DNA from: an uncultured Clostridia bacterium
GTDB lineage: Bacteria > Bacillota > Clostridia > Oscillospirales > Oscillospiraceae
Assembly: GCA_945926565.1 (NCBI GenBank)
Contig: CAMELY010000081.1
Span: 1-6,261 of the forward strand
Direction: 5' to 3'
DNA: 6,261 bases
Shown here: in pieces, positions 1 through 6,195 of the stretch
Numbering within the stretch: the stretch's first letter is position 1
Layout of the letters: the number at the start of each line of letters is the position of its first letter
The notes under the pieces: model-generated
Told to the model about the DNA's origin: nothing
Databases searched by the model: none
Seen by the model: the letters and a program-made list of their open reading frames with translations, nothing else
Translations under genes and position numbers: made by a program

Positions 1-228
1 GAGTCCCAGACGGGCGGAGTGAATCTTCAGATCCCCCACCGTCAGGATTCCGCCCCGGCGGGCGCGGTGCTCCGGGTCATGGGCTCTTTGGTGCATGAGC
101 TGTCCCTCCGCTGTGCGGCTGTTTTCTGCCCACTGCTGTTCCAGGTGGATCAGCGCCCACTGGCGCCGGCAGAAGAGAAAGTGCTGTATTCCGGACAGCT
201 GCAGATAATCCTCCTCCTGATAGGGCAT
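1..228 (-). CDS. cas4: Cas4 nuclease, N-terminal part (cut by window edge)
   Basis: The reading frame runs from ATG at 228 off the left edge, giving the first 76 residues with no stop. The start MPYQEEDYLQLSGIQHFLFC, then RRQWALIHLE and EGQLMHQRAHD, is the typical N-terminus of the RecB-like Cas4 family. Cys20 fits the first of four iron-sulfur cysteines, and His46 fits the conserved histidine of the first RecB motif. The catalytic Asp/Glu/Lys residues, the QxxxY motif and the last three cysteines should lie outside the window, so activity cannot be judged. By family knowledge, Cas4 works with Cas1-Cas2 to trim prespacers and select those with a correct PAM. A GGAGG at 239-235, six bases before the ATG, fixes the start. 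The gene lies 35 nt after the cas7c stop with no visible terminator between, so it is probably in the same operon. Confidence 0.93.
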   Translation of the reverse strand, partial: MPYQEEDYLQLSGIQHFLFCRRQWALIHLEQQWAENSRTAEGQLMHQRAHDPEHRARRGGILTVGDLKIHSARLGL

Positions 229-263
229 ATTGCACCTCCAATCCCGCAGGAAACGGCGGCGGC

Positions 264-1112
264 TTACAGCCCGGCGATGATCTCCGGGTCCAGCCCCTCC
301 AAGGGTTCACAGCAGATCTCATAGTCCTCCGGACAGGCGGGCAGCTCCACCCCGGGCTTCAGGGAGACCTTCACCGAGCGATGAACCCGGGCGGAGGAAT
401 ACTGGCCCTCCTTGCAGTTGTGCTGCCACCAGTACAGCCTGACAACCTCCATAGAGCCGTCCGGCCGGGCAGAGGAGGCGTCATTGACAAAGAGGGTCCG
501 CAGGCACTCCTTCACCGTCTCTGCGTCCTCCTGGGAAAAGCCGGTCTTTTCCGCCAGCTGAACGTTGATGGAGCCCTTAATCTCATACAGGCCAAAGCGG
601 ACAAAGTGCTTCATACCCATGGTATCCGAAGCGCGGCTCTCTCCTTTTTCCTTCTTTTCTCCGTTGACACTCTTGGTGATCTGGAGGGATTCAATCTCCA
701 CCGGAGACAGGCTCACCGCCTGGTGGATGGAGACCGGCCCCCGCACGCCCACAGACAGCCCCTTTGCGTCTTTAAAAGCAAATACCTGTCCAAAGGTGCG
801 CACATCCAGCCAGGTCTCACAGGCTTTGGCGGCATAGACGTCCCGCTCCTTGATCCCCTTCATCTCAGCGGAGGCCCGCTCGCTGAGGCTGCCGAAGCCG
901 TCGTCACACCGATCCTCGGACTGGACAAAGATTTTATGGCCCAGATCCTGCATCCGGTTGCGAATCTTCCGCTTGATGCACACATCAGAGATCTCCCCGA
1001 ATCCGTTATAGTCGGTGCGGGGGCGGTTGCCGTTGAGGGGATCTCCGTTGCTGTTGGCTCTGGTCACGGAAATCAGGGCTACAAAATCAATCTTGTTCTG
1101 CAGAGTGCTCAT
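264..1112 (-). CDS. cas7c: Type I-C Cascade backbone protein Cas7c (Csd2)
   Basis: Cas7c coats the crRNA spacer as a multi-copy filament and forms the backbone of Cascade. The 282-residue product has the usual length. Its N-terminus carries the family signature at residues 7-35 (KIDFVALISVTRANSNGDP, then LNGNRPRTD), followed by a basic stretch at 46-54 (CIKRKIRNR), a mid-protein GVRGPVSIHQAVSLSP and MGMKHFVRFGLYEIKG near 165-180, all standard Csd2 landmarks. Two in-frame ATGs exist, at 1118 and 1112. The AGGAGG at 1127-1122 is only 3 nt from the first but 9 nt from the second, so 1112 is preferred; using 1118 adds Met-Lys. The start overlaps the end of cas8c by 26 nt, which suggests translational coupling. 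The stop is TAA at 266-264. Confidence 0.96.
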   Translation of the reverse strand: MSTLQNKIDFVALISVTRANSNGDPLNGNRPRTDYNGFGEISDVCIKRKIRNRMQDLGHKIFVQSEDRCDDGFGSLSERASAEMKGIKERDVYAAKACETWLDVRTFGQVFAFKDAKGLSVGVRGPVSIHQAVSLSPVEIESLQITKSVNGEKKEKGESRASDTMGMKHFVRFGLYEIKGSINVQLAEKTGFSQEDAETVKECLRTLFVNDASSARPDGSMEVVRLYWWQHNCKEGQYSSARVHRSVKVSLKPGVELPACPEDYEICCEPLEGLDPEIIAGL

Positions 1113-1497
1113 TTTCATTCTCCTCCTCTTTGTTGTTCTTTCTGGATTGATAGAGTGCGTTGCGCTGGAGATAGTAGCCCATGAGATAGGTCTCCCCCAG
1201 AGGGTCGTTCCAGTGGGCTTCCGGCGTGCAGCTGATCTGCTCCATGATCTGGCCGATCAGGTTCCGGTAGAAGCTCCGGGATCCGGACTTTAACCGGGGG
1301 AAATAGGCCCGTTCCAGCTGTTCCTCGATGATCTTGGCCGCGTACATAGGCCGCCGGCTGAAGACCGACTGCATCCGGATGGCGTTGGGCTCCCGCGTCT
1401 CTTCCGGCCCATAGGTATCCCGCTCCGCCTTTTCCAGTACAGCCAACAGGCGTCCAAACTGGTAGCTGCGGTCAGTCTTTTCTGGGTTCAGGCTCAT
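1087..1497 (-). CDS. cas11c: Cas11c small subunit, internal in-frame start inside cas8c
   Basis: An ATG at 1497, in frame with cas8c (its Met469), is preceded by a strong Shine-Dalgarno AAGGAGG at 1512-1506 with 8 nt spacing, far better than chance for the inside of a gene. Translation from there gives 136 residues starting MSLNPEKTDRSYQFGRLLAV and ending with the Cas8c C-terminus. It is known for type I-B, I-C and I-D systems that the small subunit Cas11 is made separately from the 3' part of the large-subunit gene, and that extra copies pack along the Cas7 backbone and stabilise the R-loop. The size and the start just before the conserved QFGRLLAVLEK helix fit I-C Cas11. The start site is read from sequence; expression is inferred. 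The tail is very acidic (KEEENENEHSAEQD). Confidence 0.85.
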   Translation of the reverse strand: MSLNPEKTDRSYQFGRLLAVLEKAERDTYGPEETREPNAIRMQSVFSRRPMYAAKIIEEQLERAYFPRLKSGSRSFYRNLIGQIMEQISCTPEAHWNDPLGETYLMGYYLQRNALYQSRKNNKEEENENEHSAEQD

Positions 1498-2901
1498 TTC
1501 ACATTCCTCCTTGCAGACATCGTGACGATATTTCCGAATCACAGCGCAGGCTGTGGATAAGATGACTCCACGAATGGATGAGTCATAGGCCAGCGGTGTG
1601 GAGGCCCGGTCAAACAGGGCCTTTACCAGATCCAGCGGCATATGGGCCCGATCCACCCGGCAGGAGATGAGCCGCTGCATCTGCTGTCCCATGACCTTAT
1701 CGCCGGTTCTCAGCCAGATCTTCCCCTTTTCCTCCAGCTGCGTGCCGAACGCGCAGTTGATGATCTGCCACAGGGGCGGGGACTGAATCTGACTTCCTTT
1801 TCCGTACCAGCAGCACCAGTCGTCCCAATCGCAGAGCCGCTGAAGGTAGTCGGAGCCCATGAGTTCATTGTAGTAGGTCAGCGCCAGCCGGCCGGTGGTG
1901 GCGGCGTCAAAGGCGGCGACGACGACGCTGGCGTTCTTGTCCGGAAGCTGGCTCTGATAGCCCTCCAGAGTGGCTTTCAGCGCCCGGCGGTACGCACTGG
2001 GCTTTGTGATGACCTGATTCCGGTTTCCAAAGGGGCCGGCGGCATGGCAGATCTGAACCCCCTGGGGAATCCAGCAGAGAAAGGTTCGCCCACCGAAAAC
2101 GGCCTGAGCCCCCTGCTCCGCAGCAATCCACTGGAGGGCATTGTGGGCTTTCTGGGAAGCCAGATAACTGACCGTGGCCGCCTGGGAATCCTCGGTAAAG
2201 CGGCCCCGATAGGTAAACCCGCTCTGGTCATTGGCCGAGATCAGCTTGGCGTTTCCATTGGCTGGTATGATGCCCTTCAGGTGCTGTTTGGCAGGCAGGA
2301 CATGGGCTCCGCTAATCATGCACAGCGCCTGGCTGTCCTGGGGCTGGAGGCTGACATACCAGTCCTGAAAGGCCCGGAAGAGGGATGGCTGCTGCCAGCA
2401 GCCGTTTTTCGCGCCCATGCCGTGCACCCTCCAGCGAACCAGCAGCTTCTCCTTGGTGGGTTTTCCCTCCCGATCCAGCGTAATCAGTCCTTGCTCACGC
2501 AGATCTGTGAGAATGCTGCCCCCTTTCACATAGTTGAGGATGGGCTGGAGCATCGGATGGCTGTGCCCCGACTCTGCCCAGGCAGTGAGCTGTTCCACAT
2601 AGAGCCGGTGCTTTTTCTCATCACAGGGAGCCAGATAGCACAGCTGGTCACAGAGGGGATGGGCGCAGGCGCCGCTGGTCCGGCCTGCGGAGTCCTCTGT
2701 GGCGGGGATGGGAATCTTCGGCTCAGACTTGTCCACCAGCCGGGCAGAGGAGAAGGTGCCGTCCTGGTTCAGGGTGATCTCCAACTCCGCCCGGGTCAGA
2801 ATGTGAGCGACCGGCGCCAGGGTCTGGTGGCCTTCCCGCTCCACCCCCACATAAGACAGGTGGGCATCGTAGGTCTCTGCCGCTTTCTGAAAGAGGCCCA
2901 T
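1087..2901 (-). CDS. cas8c: Type I-C Cascade large subunit Cas8c (Csd1)
   Basis: Cas8c caps the foot of Cascade, recognises the PAM and helps open the target DNA. The product is 604 residues, normal for Csd1. Recognisable family blocks are residues 64-90 (PIPATEDSAGRTSG then HPLCDQLCYL), 164-200 (the GAKNGCWQQPSLFRAF region and CMISG), 213-233 (around NAKLISANDQSGFTYRG), 266-277 (AVFGGRTFLCWI), and the C-terminal helical domain from about 469 (QFGRLLAVLEKAERDTYG), which is also made separately as Cas11c. The ATG at 2901 shares its first base with the last base of the cas5c TGA, giving tight coupling, and is preceded by an 11-nt Shine-Dalgarno. The stop is TGA at 1089-1087, within cas7c. The acidic C-terminal tail is encoded by the same DNA that carries the cas7c ribosome binding site. 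Nothing looks truncated. Confidence 0.96.
   Translation of the reverse strand: MGLFQKAAETYDAHLSYVGVEREGHQTLAPVAHILTRAELEITLNQDGTFSSARLVDKSEPKIPIPATEDSAGRTSGACAHPLCDQLCYLAPCDEKKHRLYVEQLTAWAESGHSHPMLQPILNYVKGGSILTDLREQGLITLDREGKPTKEKLLVRWRVHGMGAKNGCWQQPSLFRAFQDWYVSLQPQDSQALCMISGAHVLPAKQHLKGIIPANGNAKLISANDQSGFTYRGRFTEDSQAATVSYLASQKAHNALQWIAAEQGAQAVFGGRTFLCWIPQGVQICHAAGPFGNRNQVITKPSAYRRALKATLEGYQSQLPDKNASVVVAAFDAATTGRLALTYYNELMGSDYLQRLCDWDDWCCWYGKGSQIQSPPLWQIINCAFGTQLEEKGKIWLRTGDKVMGQQMQRLISCRVDRAHMPLDLVKALFDRASTPLAYDSSIRGVILSTACAVIRKYRHDVCKEECEMSLNPEKTDRSYQFGRLLAVLEKAERDTYGPEETREPNAIRMQSVFSRRPMYAAKIIEEQLERAYFPRLKSGSRSFYRNLIGQIMEQISCTPEAHWNDPLGETYLMGYYLQRNALYQSRKNNKEEENENEHSAEQD
1506..1512 (-). 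promoter_or_regulatory. Internal ribosome binding site for cas11c
   Basis: AAGGAGG lies inside the cas8c coding sequence, 8 nt before the in-frame ATG at 1497. It encodes part of the KEECEM stretch of Cas8c. Its quality equals that of the operon's ordinary gene starts and is the evidence for separate translation of Cas11c. Confidence 0.82.
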
Positions 2902-3635
2902 CAGATCACCTCCTCAAACTCCCGCAGGCCGGAGAAGTTGTTCCGTTCCCGGCCAAAGGGCTTCATCTCCATATCGCGCAGGGGCTTGTGCAGGGGGCAG
3001 TCCTCCGGCCGTGAAAAAGTGATGACGCCGTTTTTCATCACCGGATACCAGAACCGGGCAGTCATCTTCCCCGCAGTCTCCGGAGAATAGGCCTCGTCCG
3101 GGTAGGTGATGCCGTGGTACATGAGGCCAAAGCTGAGCTCCGGAATCTCTCCATAGGCCCCGGGTGCTTCGTCAAAGTCGCAGGGCTCCACATAGCCCTG
3201 GCACTCCCGGGTACCCAGGAAAATATCCCGGCGTCCCCCCTTTCGGATCATTCTGCAGGCAATATTGTGGTGCTTGTTCTCATCCCGATCCTCCGCCAAC
3301 TCCGGCCGGTTATCGTTCCACTCAAAGTGGGCCCGCACCCGGTAGCGCACCTGCTTCAGATAGGTATAATAGGCCAGGTCGTTGCCGCCATGATATTTGA
3401 TGGGGCGAATCCCCTTGACCTCCGTCTGGATGGGATTCATCACCCGCACCGCGTCGATGTACCAGATAAAGGTGGGCTTCCAGTAGACGGAGGAGAGGAC
3501 GCCCTTCAGGGCCTCATAGGTGGGCACCTGGTAGGTACACTTCTCCCCGCCCACCCGGGTGATGGGGTCGGTGAACAGGGCGTAATCCCCGGTCACCTGG
3601 AATTCCACAATGTTTGGGTGTACTGGTTTGGACAT
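2901..3635 (-). CDS. cas5c: Type I-C crRNA-processing endonuclease Cas5c (Cas5d)
   Basis: In I-C systems, which lack Cas6, Cas5c cuts the repeat hairpin in pre-crRNA and stays bound to the 5' handle in Cascade. The product is 244 residues. Family landmarks are residues 12-29 (FQVTGDYALFTDPITRVG), 37-53 (VPTYEALKGVLSSVYWK), 55-80 (FIWYIDAVRVMNPIQTEVKG then IRPIK), and 120-150 (NKHHNIACRMIRKGGRRD then IFLGTRECQGYVE). Lys121-His122 probably correspond to the catalytic Lys-His pair known from Bacillus halodurans Cas5d, and Tyr40 may be the third residue; that mapping is inference without an alignment. GGAGG at 3647-3643 lies 7 nt before ATG 3635 but only 1 nt before the in-frame GTG at 3641, so the ATG is chosen. 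The gene begins 2 nt after the cas3 stop and ends overlapping cas8c by one base. Confidence 0.95.
   Translation of the reverse strand: MSKPVHPNIVEFQVTGDYALFTDPITRVGGEKCTYQVPTYEALKGVLSSVYWKPTFIWYIDAVRVMNPIQTEVKGIRPIKYHGGNDLAYYTYLKQVRYRVRAHFEWNDNRPELAEDRDENKHHNIACRMIRKGGRRDIFLGTRECQGYVEPCDFDEAPGAYGEIPELSFGLMYHGITYPDEAYSPETAGKMTARFWYPVMKNGVITFSRPEDCPLHKPLRDMEMKPFGRERNNFSGLREFEEVI
2904..2914 (-). promoter_or_regulatory. Very strong Shine-Dalgarno of cas8c
   Basis: AGGAGGTGATC is complementary over 11 nt to the conserved 3' end of bacterial 16S rRNA. It lies within the last codons of cas5c, close to the cas8c ATG at 2901. An unusually long match such as this would support high output of the large subunit and supports the chosen start. 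Confidence 0.85.
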
Positions 3636-3637
3636 TT

Positions 3638-6025
3638 TCACACCTCCAAATAGTTCATACTGCCGGGCTCCGGCGTCAGGCCGGTCTCCCGGTCATAAAA
3701 ATCCTGGTTCAGAATAAAAACAGAGCCGTTCAGCCGGGTATCCAGTCCCCTCTGCCCCTCCAATTGGTCCTTCTGGAATCGGTACAGCGAGACCGTATAG
3801 GGCTTTGCCGCCTCCAGCAGGGCCTTCTGACGGGCGGGATTTCGCTCCAGACCGGGGGCGCCCAGCTCCAGAATCAGCTCCCGGCCTTTTCCGTAGGGAA
3901 CCAGGACGTCGGTTGTCTCCTGATCGAAGACCTGAAAGAGGCGGCCAGCCAGGGCAAAGGCCTGATTCAGTCCGTATTTCCCCTGCTCCGGACAGTCCAT
4001 TCCAGCATAGCTGTCATTGACGGAGAGCAGGTCATAGAGCGTCGGCCCGCCTTTGACCGAATAGTCCCGGAATCCCTTCGGCATCCCCTGGTAGAGAACG
4101 TGGTAATAGAAAGAGATGGCTTCATCGGAGGCCAAATCGTTCCGGAATCGGGCAGAATCTCCACGAAACACAGACAGCAGCTCACCCGTGGCGTCCTTGG
4201 CCCGCTGAATATCCCGCAGCTTACCCAAATTCTCATCACAGCAGTTGAGCAAATAGACGGGCGCAGGCCGATCGGCTTCCCCGTTCCGGTTGCACCGTCC
4301 GGCGGACTGGACAATGCTGTCCATGCCGGCAGTGAGGCGGATCACCGAGCCGAAAGAGATGTCCACACCGGCCTCCATGACCTGAGTGGAGACACAGAGC
4401 ACTTTACTCCCATCCTCTCTGCTCCGGCTCAGAGCCACTTCCAGGTCAGCCAGGGTATCCCGCCGGTGGGCCGGGCACATGGCGGCAGAGAGATGGAAGC
4501 AGGAGACGTCTCTCCCCTTCATCTGCTCATACAGGGTTCTTGCTTCCTTCTTGTTGTTGCAGATGACCAGAAGGCTGGAGGTCTCCTCCAGCTTTTGGCG
4601 GAGAAAGCCCGGAATCTCCTCCAGCCGGAGGGCTCCGGCATCGGTCAGCCGGGTGCGCTGGAAGGGCGCCCAGAGCGCCGGGTCATAGGGGACAAGCTGC
4701 TCCAGGCCGCCCAAAATGGGATGTTCCACCGCCTCCAGACAGGGCTGGGTGGCCGAACAGAGGACGACGGTGGCCCCGCAGACCTGGGCGAGGAAATTGA
4801 CCGCCAGATTGAAGAGGGTGAGCATTCTGGCAGGAACCGTCTGAACCTCGTCAATCACCAGCACGCAGTTGCAGAGGGCCTGAAACCTGCGGATGCAGGT
4901 GGTCTTGCCGGAAAACAGCGTATTGAGCAGCTGCACCAGGGTGGTGATGATGACCGGCGCATTCCAGTTCTCTGCCATTAACTCGTGTGGATCCAATTCA
5001 TCACCGTCGTTTTTGCAGTGTACCACGTTGGAGTGGTGTTCCAGAATCAGATCCTCCTCCCCCAGATAGTCCCGCAGCACGGAGGCGTTCTGTTCCAGAA
5101 TACTCAATAAGGGCGAGGTAAAGATCAGACGGGATTTGTTGTAGCAGGCGGCATGAGCCAGCGCAAAGCGCAGGGAACTCAGCGTCTTGCCTGCTCCGGT
5201 GGGGACATTCAGTCGGTAGACCCCGCCGGGCTTCTGTCCTGCTTGTCCACACTGCCTGGAAATCTCCTGCCTGGCGCTCTGAAGGGGCGTATCTGGCGGA
5301 AATCGAGCCAGCTTCCCCTCTACTCGGCTCAGAAGCCGTTCCCAGATGGGCCTCATCTCCTCCGGAAATTCGGGCGGGGCAATACGATTCATATACCTGG
5401 CTGTATCCTGCCGGTCTCCCTCAATCACCGCAGAGAGCACCAGCCGGGCCAACAGACCCAGGTAGAAGAAGTGCTCCTGGGCGTCCTCCTGGCCGGTAAT
5501 CCACTGGTAGATAGGCGTCAGCTCCTGACTGGCCTTTTCAAAACGGGCGTCCAATTCTTCCAGGCCGGCGCATTGGGCGAGAAAACCGGCAACCGCCTCC
5601 TGATAGAGGCTCTCCTCCCCTTCCACACGGTGGGCAAAGCCAGAACGGTGCCTCTCATCCACGCAGTCAAAGAGGCCGTGGTGGGCACCGGCGGCGTAAG
5701 CCAGCAGTTCAGCCGTCATATCCCGGAAATCCGAAAAACCATCCGGTGTGTGGTAACGTCGGAGGAGAAACCGAACCGCCGCATGGGTGTGAATGACGCA
5801 GCCGCGCTGAACTGCCCTTCCGCTCACCGCCGCTTCCAGGTATGCCTTGAAGGCAGCGGTGAATTTGCCCATGTCGTGAATCAGACCGGCCAGAGCTGCC
5901 GTCTCGACCAGGCTCACAGGAGCCAGGCATCTGGCGCTATAGGAGGCGGTGTCTCTGCAGTGCTCCTGCACCGTCTGCACATGGGTTCCGGTTTCATCTG
6001 TTCGAATGTGCGCAGGGTAAATCAT
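3638..6025 (-). CDS. cas3: HD nuclease-helicase Cas3 (type I-C)
   Basis: Cas3 is recruited by target-bound Cascade; it nicks the displaced strand and unwinds and degrades DNA using ATP. The product is 795 residues from the chosen ATG. The HD nuclease domain is at the N-terminus: His22, His50-Asp51 in LIHDMGKF, His79/His81, His115-His116 in AHHG, and Asp204 in EGDRQDTARY. The superfamily 2 helicase follows: Walker A PTGAGKT (275-281), DEVQ box (392-395), SAT (424-426), motif V in STQVMEAGVDISF (about 546-558) and motif VI QSAGRCNRNGE (573-583). A C-terminal domain reaches MNYLEV. All motifs are intact, so it should be active. The AGGAGGG at 6038-6032 sits 6 nt before ATG 6025 and decides the start; an upstream in-frame TTG at 6085 would add 20 residues unlike Cas3 and has no such site. 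It is the first gene of the operon, 164 nt after the predicted transcription start. Confidence 0.97.
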   Translation of the reverse strand: MIYPAHIRTDETGTHVQTVQEHCRDTASYSARCLAPVSLVETAALAGLIHDMGKFTAAFKAYLEAAVSGRAVQRGCVIHTHAAVRFLLRRYHTPDGFSDFRDMTAELLAYAAGAHHGLFDCVDERHRSGFAHRVEGEESLYQEAVAGFLAQCAGLEELDARFEKASQELTPIYQWITGQEDAQEHFFYLGLLARLVLSAVIEGDRQDTARYMNRIAPPEFPEEMRPIWERLLSRVEGKLARFPPDTPLQSARQEISRQCGQAGQKPGGVYRLNVPTGAGKTLSSLRFALAHAACYNKSRLIFTSPLLSILEQNASVLRDYLGEEDLILEHHSNVVHCKNDGDELDPHELMAENWNAPVIITTLVQLLNTLFSGKTTCIRRFQALCNCVLVIDEVQTVPARMLTLFNLAVNFLAQVCGATVVLCSATQPCLEAVEHPILGGLEQLVPYDPALWAPFQRTRLTDAGALRLEEIPGFLRQKLEETSSLLVICNNKKEARTLYEQMKGRDVSCFHLSAAMCPAHRRDTLADLEVALSRSREDGSKVLCVSTQVMEAGVDISFGSVIRLTAGMDSIVQSAGRCNRNGEADRPAPVYLLNCCDENLGKLRDIQRAKDATGELLSVFRGDSARFRNDLASDEAISFYYHVLYQGMPKGFRDYSVKGGPTLYDLLSVNDSYAGMDCPEQGKYGLNQAFALAGRLFQVFDQETTDVLVPYGKGRELILELGAPGLERNPARQKALLEAAKPYTVSLYRFQKDQLEGQRGLDTRLNGSVFILNQDFYDRETGLTPEPGSMNYLEV

Positions 6026-6031
6026 TGGTAT

Positions 6032-6038
6032 CCCTCCT
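6032..6038 (-). promoter_or_regulatory. Ribosome binding site that sets the cas3 start
   Basis: AGGAGGG lies 6 nt before ATG 6025. The site places the cas3 start at MIYPAHIRTD rather than at the TTG 60 nt upstream. It could pair weakly (GGAGG with CCTCC, plus one G-U) with the pyrimidine stretch of the leader at 6149-6143, so some control of cas3 translation by leader folding is possible but not shown. Confidence 0.8.
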
Positions 6039-6110
6039 GTTTCTGAATGCTGGCTTGCAGAAAACGCCGGAAACGGCAGGTACAAAGAACGCGTTATAGA
6101 AAACGGTAAT

Positions 6111-6134
6111 GCCGCCTCCCGTGAGGATTGAAAT
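6111..6134 (+). repeat. Lone degenerate type I-C CRISPR repeat
   Basis: The element begins GCCGCCTCCC and ends GGATTGAAAT (6125-6134), facing away from cas3. The family of I-C repeats is about 32 nt, beginning GTCGC and ending GTGGATTGAAAT or -AAAC, with a hairpin between. Here the 3' end that becomes the crRNA 5' handle is conserved, the 5' end is recognisable, but about 8 nt, including the right arm of the hairpin, are missing; CCTC/GAGG (6115-6118 with 6123-6126) can still form a short stem. No intact second copy is visible, so this is not an ordinary array. The repeat of this locus itself lies outside the window, so the comparison is with the family pattern. Confidence 0.65.
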
Positions 6135-6152
6135 ATAAGTGTGGGAGGAGAA

Positions 6153-6168
6153 GCCTCCTGCCGGAGGC
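6153..6168 (+). repeat. Small inverted repeat, possible remnant of a second CRISPR repeat hairpin
   Basis: GCCTCC and GGAGGC pair perfectly around a TGCC loop. The stem resembles the GC-rich stem of I-C repeats and shares the CCTCC arm of the repeat-like element at 6111-6134. The bases after it (AGATATTTG) match the usual handle poorly, so a second repeat is only suggested. It cannot form at the same time as the terminator-like hairpin, with which it shares 6162-6168. Confidence 0.45.
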
Positions 6169-6192
6169 AGATATTTGTCTGCCGCCGTTTTT
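6162..6192 (+). terminator. Rho-independent terminator-like hairpin (rightward)
   Basis: CGG-A-GGCAGA (6162-6171) pairs with TCTGCC-G-CCG (6178-6187) around the loop TATTTG; one A-G mismatch interrupts nine pairs, and TTTTT follows at 6188-6192. This is the form of an intrinsic terminator for a rightward transcript. No protein gene reads rightward into it, which is why a short RNA starting around 6100-6111 is the natural client. Read leftward, the same stem sits at the very 5' end of the cas mRNA, where it might instead protect the transcript. Confidence 0.6.
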
Positions 6193-6195
6193 CCT

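Larger units (their letters stand above)
6026..6189 (-). other. Long structured 5' leader of the cas operon mRNA
   Basis: About 164 nt separate the predicted transcription start from the cas3 ATG, with no credible small gene. The RNA would start with a hairpin, CGG-GGCAGA paired with TCTGCC-CCG around a 6-nt loop and one mismatch (6187-6162). Overlapping alternatives are GCCTCC/GGAGGC (6168-6153), GGAGG/CCTCC (6158-6144) and CCTCCC/GGGAGG (6148-6143 with 6120-6115). Nearer the gene is a small GCCG/CGGC hairpin (6077-6066). The leader contains the complement of the repeat-like element and of the spacer-like guide, so a rightward RNA from this region would be fully antisense to it. Confidence 0.6.
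6111..6192 (+). ncRNA. Candidate creR-like mini-CRISPR RNA targeting the cas promoter
   Basis: The layout is repeat-like element (6111-6134), an 18-nt spacer-like stretch ATAAGTGTGGGAGGAGAA (6135-6152), hairpin GCCTCC-TGCC-GGAGGC (6153-6168) that could be the remains of a second repeat, and a terminator-like hairpin with TTTTT (6162-6192). The spacer-like stretch matches 14 of 18 bases of a TTC-flanked site just upstream of the cas promoter -35. I infer a short crRNA-like RNA that loads into the locus's own Cascade and represses the cas operon. It would also be antisense to the cas3 leader. The promoter is the weak point: TATAGA at 6095-6100 is well placed for a start near 6107, but no -35 is visible. 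Alternatives are a remnant of an old array or a purely structural leader. Confidence 0.6.

Noticed and set aside
1..228. Absence of cas1 and cas2 as a sign of an acquisition-deficient locus
   Set aside because: The window ends inside cas4, so nothing can be said about genes to the left.
1642..3090. Long open frame on the plus strand (482 codons) antisense to cas8c and cas5c
   Set aside because: It lies opposite genes with clear family signatures, has no recognisable domain, and its composition is what GC-rich coding DNA gives on the opposite strand.
3636..3641. GTG start of cas5c at 3641
   Set aside because: Only 1 nt separates it from GGAGG; the ATG at 3635 has a normal 7-nt spacing.
3614..4981. 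Open frame on the plus strand (455 codons) antisense to cas3
   Set aside because: A shadow of the cas3 helicase part, without family features or a supporting ribosome binding site.
5153..6046. Open frame on the plus strand (297 codons) antisense to the cas3 N-terminal half
   Set aside because: It mirrors the HD domain and the first part of the helicase of cas3 and shows no independent protein signature.
6026..6085. N-terminal extension of cas3 from TTG at 6085
   Set aside because: The added 20 residues do not look like Cas3, TTG is a poor start, and a strong ribosome binding site lies directly before ATG 6025.
6055..6086. TTGCAG and TACAAA on the plus strand as the promoter of the small RNA
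   Set aside because: The spacing is 20 nt and both hexamers are weak; I could not assign a convincing rightward promoter.
6093..6098. TATAAC on the minus strand as a second cas3 promoter
   Set aside because: It is a fair -10 but the position 17 nt upstream holds CGGGAG, which is not a -35 box; the promoter at 6224-6196 is much better.
6111..6192. An ordinary CRISPR array
   Set aside because: Only one recognisable, shortened repeat is present and the spacer-like stretch is about half the normal I-C spacer length; no regular spacing exists.
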